A stretch of 64,000 bases of DNA, taken from contig NZ_BMDW01000013.1 of assembly GCF_014636175.1 (NCBI RefSeq), forward strand, positions 45,805 to 109,804, given 5' to 3'. Shown piece after piece: positions 36,457-44,370 of this stretch (position 1 is the stretch's first letter; each line of letters opens with the position of its first letter). Origin of the DNA: Sphingomonas psychrolutea. GTDB taxonomy: Bacteria; Pseudomonadota; Alphaproteobacteria; Sphingomonadales; Sphingomonadaceae. The position numbers and the translations under genes were made by a program. Below the pieces are notes generated by a model. It saw only the letters and a program-made list of their open reading frames with translations. It did no database searches and was not told the origin of the DNA.

Positions 36457-38436
36457 ATGAACCGTGAGTCTTTTGTCGATAGTCTGGTTCACTGGAAAGC
36501 CAGCGACGCGCTGGTGGCCGAACAATTCCGGACCTTGCGATCGCAAATACCAGCAATGTATCTCGCGGTACTGATCAACATGGGGTTCTTGGCCTTCGTA
36601 TCGGCACCAAACGCCGGCAATGCCGTCTATGGCGTGCCGATCGCCGTCGCCGGAGTGATTGTAATCCGCCTGACCGTCTTGTGGCGGTCGCGAGGTGCCT
36701 CGCTCAATGCGAACGTCGCGCAAAAGCGCGCGGCGATGACGGGAACCCTCGCCGCGGCCAGCCTGCTCTCGATCGGTCTGAGCATATGGACCGAGATCAT
36801 TCAGCGCTCCGGCGGCGAAGCGCGGACCTATGTTGCCCTGTTCGCGTCGCTTTGCACCGTTTCGACGACCAATTGCCTGTCGAGCTTGCCGTTGGCGGCC
36901 TATATTGTCGTTGCGCTGGGCACCATTCCCGTCTCGCTGTCCTTGCTGTTGAGCGGCAACCTCATGCTGGCGAGCATGGGTGCCAATATGGTGCTGATCG
37001 CGCCGCTCGTCGTCGGCATGACCTTCCGCCAGTATCGCCAGCTGCGCCGCATGGTTGAATCGCGCAGCGCCATCGCCGACGAGAAGCTCAAGGTGAGCGA
37101 TCTGGCGTATTGCGACGTGTTGACCGGCCTTGCCAACCGCCGGGCCTTTCTTGAAGAACTGCGCGACGCCTCTTTGGTACGACCCGCGCTGGCTTTGGCG
37201 ATCGCGATCATCGACCTCGACGGTTTCAAGATCATCAACGACACATATGGCCATCACACCGGAGATGCGCTGTTGGTTGAGACCGGAAAGCGATTCCAAA
37301 ACCTCAACATCGGCGACGCCCTGATCGCCCGCTTCGGCGGAGACGAATTCGCCGTCCTGTTGCGCGGGGTCGAACACTTTGGCGATGCGCAGGAGCGCCT
37401 TGCCCAACTCGGCCAGAGTTTCGACCAGCCCTTTGTTGTGAGCGGACAAGCCTTTCGATTGCGCGCGTCGATCGGCATCGCGCATGATGGCGTCGATCCC
37501 GAAAGTACATTGGCGCTCATCAACCGCGCCGATCTTGCGATGTATGAGGCGAAACGCACGCGTGGCGGCGGAATCTGTGTGTTCGCGCCTGCGATGGAAG
37601 CCCGCAGCCGCCGTCGACTGATGATCGAGCAAGCGCTCGCGATCCAGGCGGAGAACGAGCTGATCGTGCTGGAGTATCAGCCGGTCGTCGATGCCAAAAC
37701 CGACCGGATCATTGCGTTCGAGGCGCTGGCCCGCTGGACGCATCCGACGCTTGGGGTGATTTCTCCAGCGGAATTCATCCCGCTGGCAGAGCAGGCCGGG
37801 ATAACGCGCGCGATGACCTTGCCTTTGCTCTCGCTGGCGCTGACCGCGGCGGCAACCTGGCCTGAGGACATCGGTCTGTCCTTCAATCTGAGCGGTGCCG
37901 AGCTGAATTCGCCGAGCATTGCAGATCAGATCCTGACCGTGCTGCGCGAACACGGCTTCGACCCTGGGCGTCTGTCGATCGAAGTCACCGAAACCGCCTT
38001 ACTCGTCGATTTTGCGGCGGCACGGTTGGCGCTGTGCGCCTTGCAACGCGGCGGTGTCCGCATTTTGCTCGATGATTTCGGGGCAGGCTATGCCTCGATC
38101 GGCTATTTGCGGGAGCTGCAGTTCGACGGGATCAAGCTCGATGGCAGCCTGATCGCCTCGCTGATGGAAAGCCCGTCCGCGCGTGATTTGCTGGTTGGCG
38201 TGTTGCATCTCTGCAAGGCAATCGGTGCACCGGTCACCGCCGAAATGGTCGAAAGTGCGGCGCAGCATGATCTGTTGTGCACGCTCGGCGTCCAAAAACT
38301 GCAGGGCTACTTTTTATCGCGCCCATTGACGACCGATCAGGCGCTGCTTGCCTGCGAGCGGGAGCAACGCTCCGCACAGCCGATCGCATCGCCAGTGGCC
38401 CGGTTCAATCCAGCGGGGCCGCGCAAGGTTGCCTGA
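36457..38436 (+). CDS. Membrane GGDEF-EAL bifunctional cyclic-di-GMP protein
   Basis: A 659-residue protein. About six hydrophobic segments fill residues 30-195. The GGDEF domain has ARFGGDEFAVLL at about residue 293, an intact active site. The EAL domain begins FEALARWTHP at about 421 and retains NLSGAELN, ETALL and DDFGAGYAS, all needed for phosphodiesterase activity. It could both make and break cyclic di-GMP; which activity dominates cannot be told. The N-terminal membrane part is not a known sensor family to me. ATG 36457 (MNRESFVDS) is chosen over an in-frame upstream ATG at 36403 lacking a ribosome site. Confidence 0.92.
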   Translation: MNRESFVDSLVHWKASDALVAEQFRTLRSQIPAMYLAVLINMGFLAFVSAPNAGNAVYGVPIAVAGVIVIRLTVLWRSRGASLNANVAQKRAAMTGTLAAASLLSIGLSIWTEIIQRSGGEARTYVALFASLCTVSTTNCLSSLPLAAYIVVALGTIPVSLSLLLSGNLMLASMGANMVLIAPLVVGMTFRQYRQLRRMVESRSAIADEKLKVSDLAYCDVLTGLANRRAFLEELRDASLVRPALALAIAIIDLDGFKIINDTYGHHTGDALLVETGKRFQNLNIGDALIARFGGDEFAVLLRGVEHFGDAQERLAQLGQSFDQPFVVSGQAFRLRASIGIAHDGVDPESTLALINRADLAMYEAKRTRGGGICVFAPAMEARSRRRLMIEQALAIQAENELIVLEYQPVVDAKTDRIIAFEALARWTHPTLGVISPAEFIPLAEQAGITRAMTLPLLSLALTAAATWPEDIGLSFNLSGAELNSPSIADQILTVLREHGFDPGRLSIEVTETALLVDFAAARLALCALQRGGVRILLDDFGAGYASIGYLRELQFDGIKLDGSLIASLMESPSARDLLVGVLHLCKAIGAPVTAEMVESAAQHDLLCTLGVQKLQGYFLSRPLTTDQALLACEREQRSAQPIASPVARFNPAGPRKVA

Positions 38437-38453
38437 CCCGAGGCACGCCGACC

Positions 38454-39284
38454 CTATAGAAAGAACGTGCCCTCCAGCACGGTAACGCATGTGCCGCCGA
38501 GCACCACACGATCGCCCGCAAGCCGGCACGTTAGATGCCCGCCGCGTGCGCTCGCCTGATACGCGGTGAAGCTGTCGCGGCCAAAGCGCGCAGCCCAGTA
38601 TGGCGTCATCACGGCGTGGGCGGAACCGGTGACCGGGTCCTCGTCGATCCCCGCACCCGGTGCGAAGACGCGGCTGATGACGTCGGTCTCGTCACCCGGT
38701 GCCGTTACGATGGTCAGCACATCGACCTCGGCATCGTGGCCACTTGCCGGGTCCGCGGCGGAGGGTCGGCCGAGCGCGCGGAAATCGGGGTCGAGCGCGC
38801 GGATTTGCGCCGCATTTTCCAGCACGATCAGCGCATAGCGATGCGGGTGCCACAGCGTTTCGACCGCCGATGCCAGGCCGAGCGCGGCGACGATATGCGG
38901 CAGCGGCTTGGGTTCGGGGCCCCAGGCGGGCAGCGCCAGCTCATACCCGTCACCGACGCGCGTGACCGACAGGAGCCCCGCCTTGCGCGTGCGGAAACTG
39001 ACAGAATCGCGCTCGGGATCGCTCGACAGGACGAAATGCCCGCTCGCCAGCGTGGCGTGGCCGCACAGCACGACCTCGGCGGTCGGCGTGAACCAGCGCA
39101 ATTCGAAATCGCTCGCGCCGCTTTCGTCGGGCACGAGGAACGCGGTCTCGCTGAGATTATTCTCCGCCGCGATCGCTTGCAGCACATCGTCCTCCAGCCA
39201 TGCGGCAAGCGGCATCACCGCCGCCGGATTGCCCTCGAATGGATTGCTGGCGAAGGCGTCGATCTGGACGATGGGCAATCTCAT
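38454..39284 (-). CDS. PhzF family isomerase
   Basis: A 276-residue PhzF-fold protein with the N-terminal IVQIDAFASNPFEGNPAAVM, the catalytic-glutamate block AENNLSETAFLVP, LRWFTPTAEVVLCGHATLAS and, at the C-terminus, GIDEDPVTGSAHAVM. In phenazine producers PhzF isomerises a dihydroxyanthranilate intermediate; no phenazine genes are present here, so the substrate is unknown. The start ATG overlaps the stop of the upstream transporter gene (ATGA). Operon order on the minus strand is pdxH, cation transporter, this gene. Confidence 0.9.
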   Translation of the reverse strand: MRLPIVQIDAFASNPFEGNPAAVMPLAAWLEDDVLQAIAAENNLSETAFLVPDESGASDFELRWFTPTAEVVLCGHATLASGHFVLSSDPERDSVSFRTRKAGLLSVTRVGDGYELALPAWGPEPKPLPHIVAALGLASAVETLWHPHRYALIVLENAAQIRALDPDFRALGRPSAADPASGHDAEVDVLTIVTAPGDETDVISRVFAPGAGIDEDPVTGSAHAVMTPYWAARFGRDSFTAYQASARGGHLTCRLAGDRVVLGGTCVTVLEGTFFL

Positions 39285-40225
39285 GCGCGTTTCCCGAACC
39301 AAGGGGGGGTGACGTCCGCCTCGATCAGCGGATTGTCGGTATCGACATGGCCTTCGGGGTCGAGATGGATCAACACCTCGACCTTGGGGAAGGCGGCGTG
39401 CAGCGCGCGCTCGACGCCTTCGACCACTTTATGCGCCTGCGCCACGGTGATGTCGCCGGCGACTTCCATGTGGAATTGCGCGAAATCGTGCGCGCCCGAA
39501 TGCCGCGTGCGGAAATCGTGGATGCCCTTGATGCCGGGCTGGCGCGCGGCGACTTCGATGAATTCGGCGCGGCGCTGCTCGGGCCATTCCTTGTCCATCA
39601 AATGGTCGATCGCGCTCGACGACGCGCGGAACGCCCCCCAGGCCAGCCACACGGCGATGACGATGCCGAAGATCGGGTCCGCATCATGCCATCCGAAATA
39701 TTGATCGAGCACCAAAGCGACGATCACCGATCCGTTGAGCAGCACGTCGGATTGATAATGGACATTGTCGGCGACGATCGCGACCGACCCGGTCTTGCGG
39801 ATCACGCTGCGTTGATAGGCGAGCAGCACCACCGTCGCGAGGATCGCGATCAGCGACACGCCGATGCCGAATTCCGCGCCTTGCTTCGGCGCATCGCTGC
39901 CCAACGCCTGGATTGCGCGCCACGCAATGCCTGCCGCCGACGCGGTGATCAGCATGACCTGAAACAGCGCCGCGAGCGATTCGGCCTTGCCGTGGCCGAA
40001 GCGGTGATCGTGATCGGCCGGAGTCGCGGCGAGGCGAACGCCATAGAGCGTGACGGCACTGGCGAGCAAATCGAGTCCCGAATCGGCAAGGCTGCCGAGC
40101 ATCGCGACCGATTCCGTCGTCCATGCCGCCCAGGATTTGAGCGCGATCAGGAACGTCGCCATCGCCACGCTGGCGAGCGCGGCGCGGGTGGCAAAGGGGA
40201 TCGCGCGGCGCTGGTCCTCGGTCAT
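39281..40225 (-). CDS. Cation diffusion facilitator family transporter
   Basis: A 314-residue CDF exporter. Six membrane helices are visible; helix 2 has [14 protein letters not shown] with the two metal-binding Asp, and helix 5 has [14 protein letters not shown] with His and Asp ligands. The C-terminal cytoplasmic domain ([18 protein letters not shown]) follows. It likely exports zinc, iron or another divalent metal against protons. ATG 40225 overlaps the pdxH stop (ATGA). The first Asp-x3-Asp is D-SGL-D, compatible with several metals. Confidence 0.92.
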   Translation of the reverse strand: MTEDQRRAIPFATRAALASVAMATFLIALKSWAAWTTESVAMLGSLADSGLDLLASAVTLYGVRLAATPADHDHRFGHGKAESLAALFQVMLITASAAGIAWRAIQALGSDAPKQGAEFGIGVSLIAILATVVLLAYQRSVIRKTGSVAIVADNVHYQSDVLLNGSVIVALVLDQYFGWHDADPIFGIVIAVWLAWGAFRASSSAIDHLMDKEWPEQRRAEFIEVAARQPGIKGIHDFRTRHSGAHDFAQFHMEVAGDITVAQAHKVVEGVERALHAAFPKVEVLIHLDPEGHVDTDNPLIEADVTPPWFGKRA

Positions 40226-40800
40226 GGGTAGAGCATCTCGCTGGTCCACCCGCTCCCGGAGCGGGTGAAATGGTGGCGCTCGTGCAGGCGGTGCGCGCGA
40301 TCCTGCCAGAATTCGATTGCTGCGGGCGTAACCCGGTACCCGCCCCAATGCGGCGGGCGCGGGACGTCTTGTCCCTCGAACTTCGCTTGCATTGCCTCGA
40401 ATCGCGCCTCGAAGGTTGCGCGGTCGGGCATCGGCCGCGATTGATCGGAGGCCCAGGCGCCAAGCCGCGAATCGCGGCTACGGCTTGCGAAATACGCGTC
40501 GCTCTCGGCATCGCTCGCACGCGTGACGCGCCCCTCGATCCGGATTTGGCGGCGCAGCGATTTCCAGTGAAACAGCAAGGCAACCGATGCACCCTCGACC
40601 AGATCGCGCGCCTTGCGGCTTTCGCGGTTGGTATAGAAGACGAAGCCGTCCGCGCCATGCCCCTTCAGCAGCACCATCCGCGACGACACCACGCCGTGCG
40701 CGTCGACGGTCGACAACGCCATCGCGTTGGAGTCGTTGAGTTCGCTCGCGCGGGCCTCGGCATACCAGGTATCGAACAGGGCAAAGGGGTCTTGGGTCAT
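40222..40800 (-). CDS. pdxH: Pyridoxamine 5'-phosphate oxidase
   Basis: A 192-residue FMN enzyme that makes pyridoxal 5'-phosphate. Conserved blocks are [59 protein letters not shown] and the C-terminal [23 protein letters not shown]. All expected FMN and substrate contacts appear present. First gene of a three-gene overlapping operon, divergent from ku across a 109-nt gap. Confidence 0.96.
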   Translation of the reverse strand: MTQDPFALFDTWYAEARASELNDSNAMALSTVDAHGVVSSRMVLLKGHGADGFVFYTNRESRKARDLVEGASVALLFHWKSLRRQIRIEGRVTRASDAESDAYFASRSRDSRLGAWASDQSRPMPDRATFEARFEAMQAKFEGQDVPRPPHWGGYRVTPAAIEFWQDRAHRLHERHHFTRSGSGWTSEMLYP

Positions 40801-40909
40801 CGCGCCGCTCTACGATCCGGCGGCTTCGCTGTCGAGCAACGGAACGACTCCGCCGTTCGCGGATTGAATCGGCTTCGCAACGACGCCTTCTGCACAAAGG
40901 GACAAATTC

Positions 40910-41779
40910 ATGGCCGCACGCGCCTATTGGCAAGGACAGATTCGGCTCGCTTTGGTGTCGATCCCAGTCGAGATCTATTCGGCGACCAAATCGGGCGCGC
41001 AAATCAGTTTCAAGCAGATCCACGAACCCTCGGGCAAGCCGATCCATTACGACAAGGTCGTTACCGGGGTCGGGCCGGTCGATCCCGAAGAAATCATGAA
41101 GGGCTTCGAATATGAGAAGGGCTCGTACGTCTTGCTCGGGCAGGACGAAATCGACGCAGTGAAGCTCGAATCGAAGAAGACGCTCGAATTGACGCAGTTC
41201 GTCGATGCGAGCGAGATCGACGTGCTCTATTATGATAAACCCTATTTCGTCGTGCCCGCCGACGATTTGGCGGAAGAGGCGTTCATCGTGCTGCGCGAGG
41301 CGCTGCGGCGGACCAAGAAGGTCGGGCTTGGGCAGCTCGCGATGCGCGGGCGCGAATATGTCGTGAGCTTGAAGCCGTGCGGGCGCGGCATGGTGCTGGA
41401 AACGCTGCGCTACGCCGATGAAGTCAACAAGGCGCAAGGCTATTTCCGCGACATCCCAGACGACAAGCCCGACGACGATCTGATGGAGCTGGCCGAGGCG
41501 CTGATCGCCAAGAAGACCGGCGCGTTCCACCCGCAGGATTTCCACGATCGCTATGTCGATGCCCTGCGCGATCTGGTCGAGCGCAAACGCAAGTCCAAGG
41601 GCGGCAAGATTATCGAGGATGCCGGGGACGACGCGCCGAAGAAGGGCGGGTCGAACGTGGTCGATCTAATGGCGGCGCTCAAGAAATCGATGGGTGCGGC
41701 GGCGCCCGCAAAAGCGGAGGAAAAGGCGCCTGCGAAGAAGGCTCCCGCAAAGCGCGCACCGGCGAAGAAGCGTGCCTAA
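40910..41779 (+). CDS. ku: Non-homologous end-joining protein Ku
   Basis: A 289-residue bacterial Ku. The core begins ARAYWQGQIRLALVSIPVEIYSA and contains ISFKQIHEPSGKPIHYDKVV. RGREYVVSLKPCGRGMVLETLRY follows. The C-terminal tail is Lys-Ala-Pro rich (APAKKAPAKRAPAKKRA), the usual DNA-binding extension. It binds double-strand DNA ends and recruits LigD, encoded by the next, overlapping gene. A protein of this size and tail is standard. Confidence 0.96.
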   Translation: MAARAYWQGQIRLALVSIPVEIYSATKSGAQISFKQIHEPSGKPIHYDKVVTGVGPVDPEEIMKGFEYEKGSYVLLGQDEIDAVKLESKKTLELTQFVDASEIDVLYYDKPYFVVPADDLAEEAFIVLREALRRTKKVGLGQLAMRGREYVVSLKPCGRGMVLETLRYADEVNKAQGYFRDIPDDKPDDDLMELAEALIAKKTGAFHPQDFHDRYVDALRDLVERKRKSKGGKIIEDAGDDAPKKGGSNVVDLMAALKKSMGAAAPAKAEEKAPAKKAPAKRAPAKKRA

Positions 41780-44297
41780 CACGACCACCGACCCGCTCGC
41801 CAAGTACAATGCGAAACGCGACTTCGCGAAGACGGCGGAACCCGCAGGCACGTTGGAGCCCGGTCACGGCAACCGCTTCATCGTGCAGAAACACGACGCC
41901 AGCCGCCTGCACTGGGACTTCCGTATCGAGGTCGATGGCGTGCTGAAAAGCTGGGCGGTCACGCGCGGACCGAGCATAGATCCCGACCAGAAGCGGCTCG
42001 CGGTGCGGACCGAGGACCATCCGATGTCCTATGCCGATTTCGAAGGAACGATCCCGGCGGGCGAATATGGCGGCGGCACGGTGATGCTGTGGGACAGCGG
42101 CACTTGGTCGCCGATCGAGGGCAAGAGCGCAAAGGATATCGAGAAAGGCCACCTCCATTTCGTGCTCGATGGCGAGCGGATGAAGGGCGAGTGGATCCTG
42201 ATCCGCCTCAAACCGCGCGGGAAAGAAAAAGGCGAGAATTGGTTGCTCCGCAAGGTCGAGGATGCAGAAAGCGGCGGAACCGATACGCTGGTCGAGACCG
42301 GGCTGACGAGTGTCTCGACCGGGCGGACGATGGTGGAGATCGCGGAGGGAGCGAAACCCAAATCCTCCCCGGCACGGGAAGGGGGACCATCTGCTTTTTC
42401 AGCAGATGGTGGAGGGGGCGGGCCGGCAGCGCGGCGCTCGCGGCCAGCCCCCTCCACCACCAGCCTGAAGAAGGCTGGTGGTCCCCCTCTCCCGGTCCCC
42501 GGGGGAGGATTTCAAGAACCCCAACTCTGCACGCTGGTCGACTCCGTCCCCACCGGCAGCCAATGGCTCCACGAGGTCAAATATGACGGCTACCGCGCGC
42601 AGATCGCGGTCGCCAACGGCAAGGCGACGGTCTTCACCCGCTCCGGCCTCGACTGGACCGAAAAGTTCCAGGCCATCGCCGACGCCGCCGCGAAACTCGC
42701 CGTCAAATCCGCGCTGATCGACGGCGAGATCGTCGCCTTCAAGGACGGCAAGCCCGATTTCTCGACGCTGAAGAACGCGATCGCCAACGGCGGCGACATG
42801 ACCTTCTTCGCCTTCGACCTCCTTCAGCTCGACAGCGAGGATCTGACCGGCCTCGCCAACCTCGCGCGGAAGGAACGGCTCGCCCCGCTGATCGACGGTA
42901 AGGACCCGCGCATCCAATATTCCGACCACATCATCGGCCAAGGCGGGCAACTGTTCGAGACGATGTGCCGCGAAGGGTATGAAGGAGTCGTCTCGAAGCG
43001 CGCCGATGCCCCCTATCGCGGCAAGCGCACGCAAGCGTGGCTCAAGATCAAATGCACGCACCGGCAGGAATTCGTGATCGTCGGCTGGACGCCCAGCACG
43101 AAATCGCGCGGCTTCGCGGCACTATTGCTTGGCCTGAACGGCCCCGACGGACTTCGCTATGCCGGCAAGGTCGGCACAGGCTTCGACACCGCGACGATGC
43201 TCGACCTTCAGGCGCGGCTTGCGAAAATCGAACGCAAGACCCCGACCGTCACCGCCCCGCGCGCGGCAGTCAGGGGCGCGCATTGGGTAAGCCCAAAGCT
43301 CGTCGCCGAAGTGGCTTATGCCGAGACAACTCCTGACGGCGTGCTGCGCCATTCGAGCTTTCTCGGCCTGCGCGAGGACAAAGCGGCCGGCGAAGTCGTC
43401 GCCGAAACCCCCGTCGCGCTCGACGCGCCTGAAATCCACATCAAGGTCAGCAGCCGCGACCGCGTGATCTTCCCCGAATCGAACATCACCAAGGGCGAAC
43501 TCGCCGATTATTATGCGGCGGTGTCGGGCATCATGCTGCCCTGGGCGGGCAACCGCCCGATCAGCCTGGTGCGCTGCCCACAAGGCCGCGCAAAGGCGTG
43601 CTTCTTCCAGAAGCACGACGCGGGAAGCTTTCAGGGCGACCACGTCCACAAGGTACCGATCCGAGAGAAGGACGGGTCGAGCGAAGACTATCTCTACGTT
43701 GACGATGCCGATGGCCTCGTCGCGTGCGTGCAAATGGGCACGATCGAATTTCACGGCTGGGGCTCGTCCGTCGAAACCCTCGAACAACCCGACCGGATGG
43801 TGTTCGATCTCGACCCCGATGAAGAGCTCGGCTTCGACGTGGTGAAGAAAGCGGCAGTCGATCTGAAGGAGCATCTCGCCGAACTCGGCCTGGTCAGCTT
43901 CGCGCTGCTGTCGGGCGGGAAGGGTGTGCACGTCGTCGTGCCGCTCACCCCCAAGGCGGAATGGCCCGCGGTCAAGGATTTCGCCGATCGCTTTGCCCGC
44001 GCGCTGGGCGAGGTCGAGCCCGATCGCTTCGTCGCGACGATGTCCAAGGCCAAGCGCAAGGGTCGCATCTTCATCGATTGGCTGCGCAACCAGCGTGGCA
44101 GCACCGCGGTGCTACCGTATGTCGCGCGCGCCCGCCCCGGCGCTCCGGTCGCGGCCCCGGTGTCGTGGAGCGAACTGCGCGAGATCGAGACCGCTGGGCG
44201 CTGGAGCGTGCGCGATGCCGCCGAACTGATCGCGCGCGCCGCCTCACGCGATCTTGCCGGGTGGGGCGTGGCCGATCAGGTCCTGCCCGATCTCTGA
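41772..44297 (+). CDS. ligD: ATP-dependent DNA ligase LigD (PE-LIG-POL), with palindrome-derived insert
   Basis: An 841-residue end-joining enzyme. The N-terminal 3'-phosphoesterase has FIVQKHDASRLHWDFRIE and PAGEYGGGTV. The ligase follows with nucleophile Lys270 in EVKYDGYRAQ. The C-terminal polymerase has DLDPDEELGFD and SGGKGVHVVVPL. PE-LIG-POL order is usual in alphaproteobacteria. The start is a GTG at 41772 overlapping the ku stop by 8 nt; no ATG exists nearby. Residues about 197-247, between PE and ligase, are encoded by a palindromic repeat at 42361-42511, giving a Gly/Ala/Pro/Ser-rich linker. All three catalytic domains read through in frame. Confidence 0.95.
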   Translation: MPNTTTDPLAKYNAKRDFAKTAEPAGTLEPGHGNRFIVQKHDASRLHWDFRIEVDGVLKSWAVTRGPSIDPDQKRLAVRTEDHPMSYADFEGTIPAGEYGGGTVMLWDSGTWSPIEGKSAKDIEKGHLHFVLDGERMKGEWILIRLKPRGKEKGENWLLRKVEDAESGGTDTLVETGLTSVSTGRTMVEIAEGAKPKSSPAREGGPSAFSADGGGGGPAARRSRPAPSTTSLKKAGGPPLPVPGGGFQEPQLCTLVDSVPTGSQWLHEVKYDGYRAQIAVANGKATVFTRSGLDWTEKFQAIADAAAKLAVKSALIDGEIVAFKDGKPDFSTLKNAIANGGDMTFFAFDLLQLDSEDLTGLANLARKERLAPLIDGKDPRIQYSDHIIGQGGQLFETMCREGYEGVVSKRADAPYRGKRTQAWLKIKCTHRQEFVIVGWTPSTKSRGFAALLLGLNGPDGLRYAGKVGTGFDTATMLDLQARLAKIERKTPTVTAPRAAVRGAHWVSPKLVAEVAYAETTPDGVLRHSSFLGLREDKAAGEVVAETPVALDAPEIHIKVSSRDRVIFPESNITKGELADYYAAVSGIMLPWAGNRPISLVRCPQGRAKACFFQKHDAGSFQGDHVHKVPIREKDGSSEDYLYVDDADGLVACVQMGTIEFHGWGSSVETLEQPDRMVFDLDPDEELGFDVVKKAAVDLKEHLAELGLVSFALLSGGKGVHVVVPLTPKAEWPAVKDFADRFARALGEVEPDRFVATMSKAKRKGRIFIDWLRNQRGSTAVLPYVARARPGAPVAAPVSWSELREIETAGRWSVRDAAELIARAASRDLAGWGVADQVLPDL
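42361..42511. repeat. Paired palindromic repeat inserted in frame in ligD
   Basis: A 151-bp element with inverted outer arms: AATCCTCCCCGGCACGGGAA at the left and, reversed, AATCCTCCCCCGGGGACCGG at the right, each running into GGGGGACCA. Inside are two further hairpins, CATCTGC-TTTTTC-AGCAGATGG and ACCACCAGCC-TGAAGA-AGGCTGGTGGT. It resembles intergenic palindromic repeats of sphingomonads but is translated here as part of LigD. Confidence 0.85.
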
Positions 44298-44370
44298 CAT
44301 TTCCACGGTTGCGCCTGCGAAGCGATTGTGGCCATGTCGCCCGCACGCTCGCGGGGACTGAAATATTCGA

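Noticed and set aside
42361..42511. A pair of transcription terminators inside ligD
   Set aside because: Hairpins are present but lie in the middle of an intact reading frame with no T-run; the outer inverted arms show a repeat element instead.
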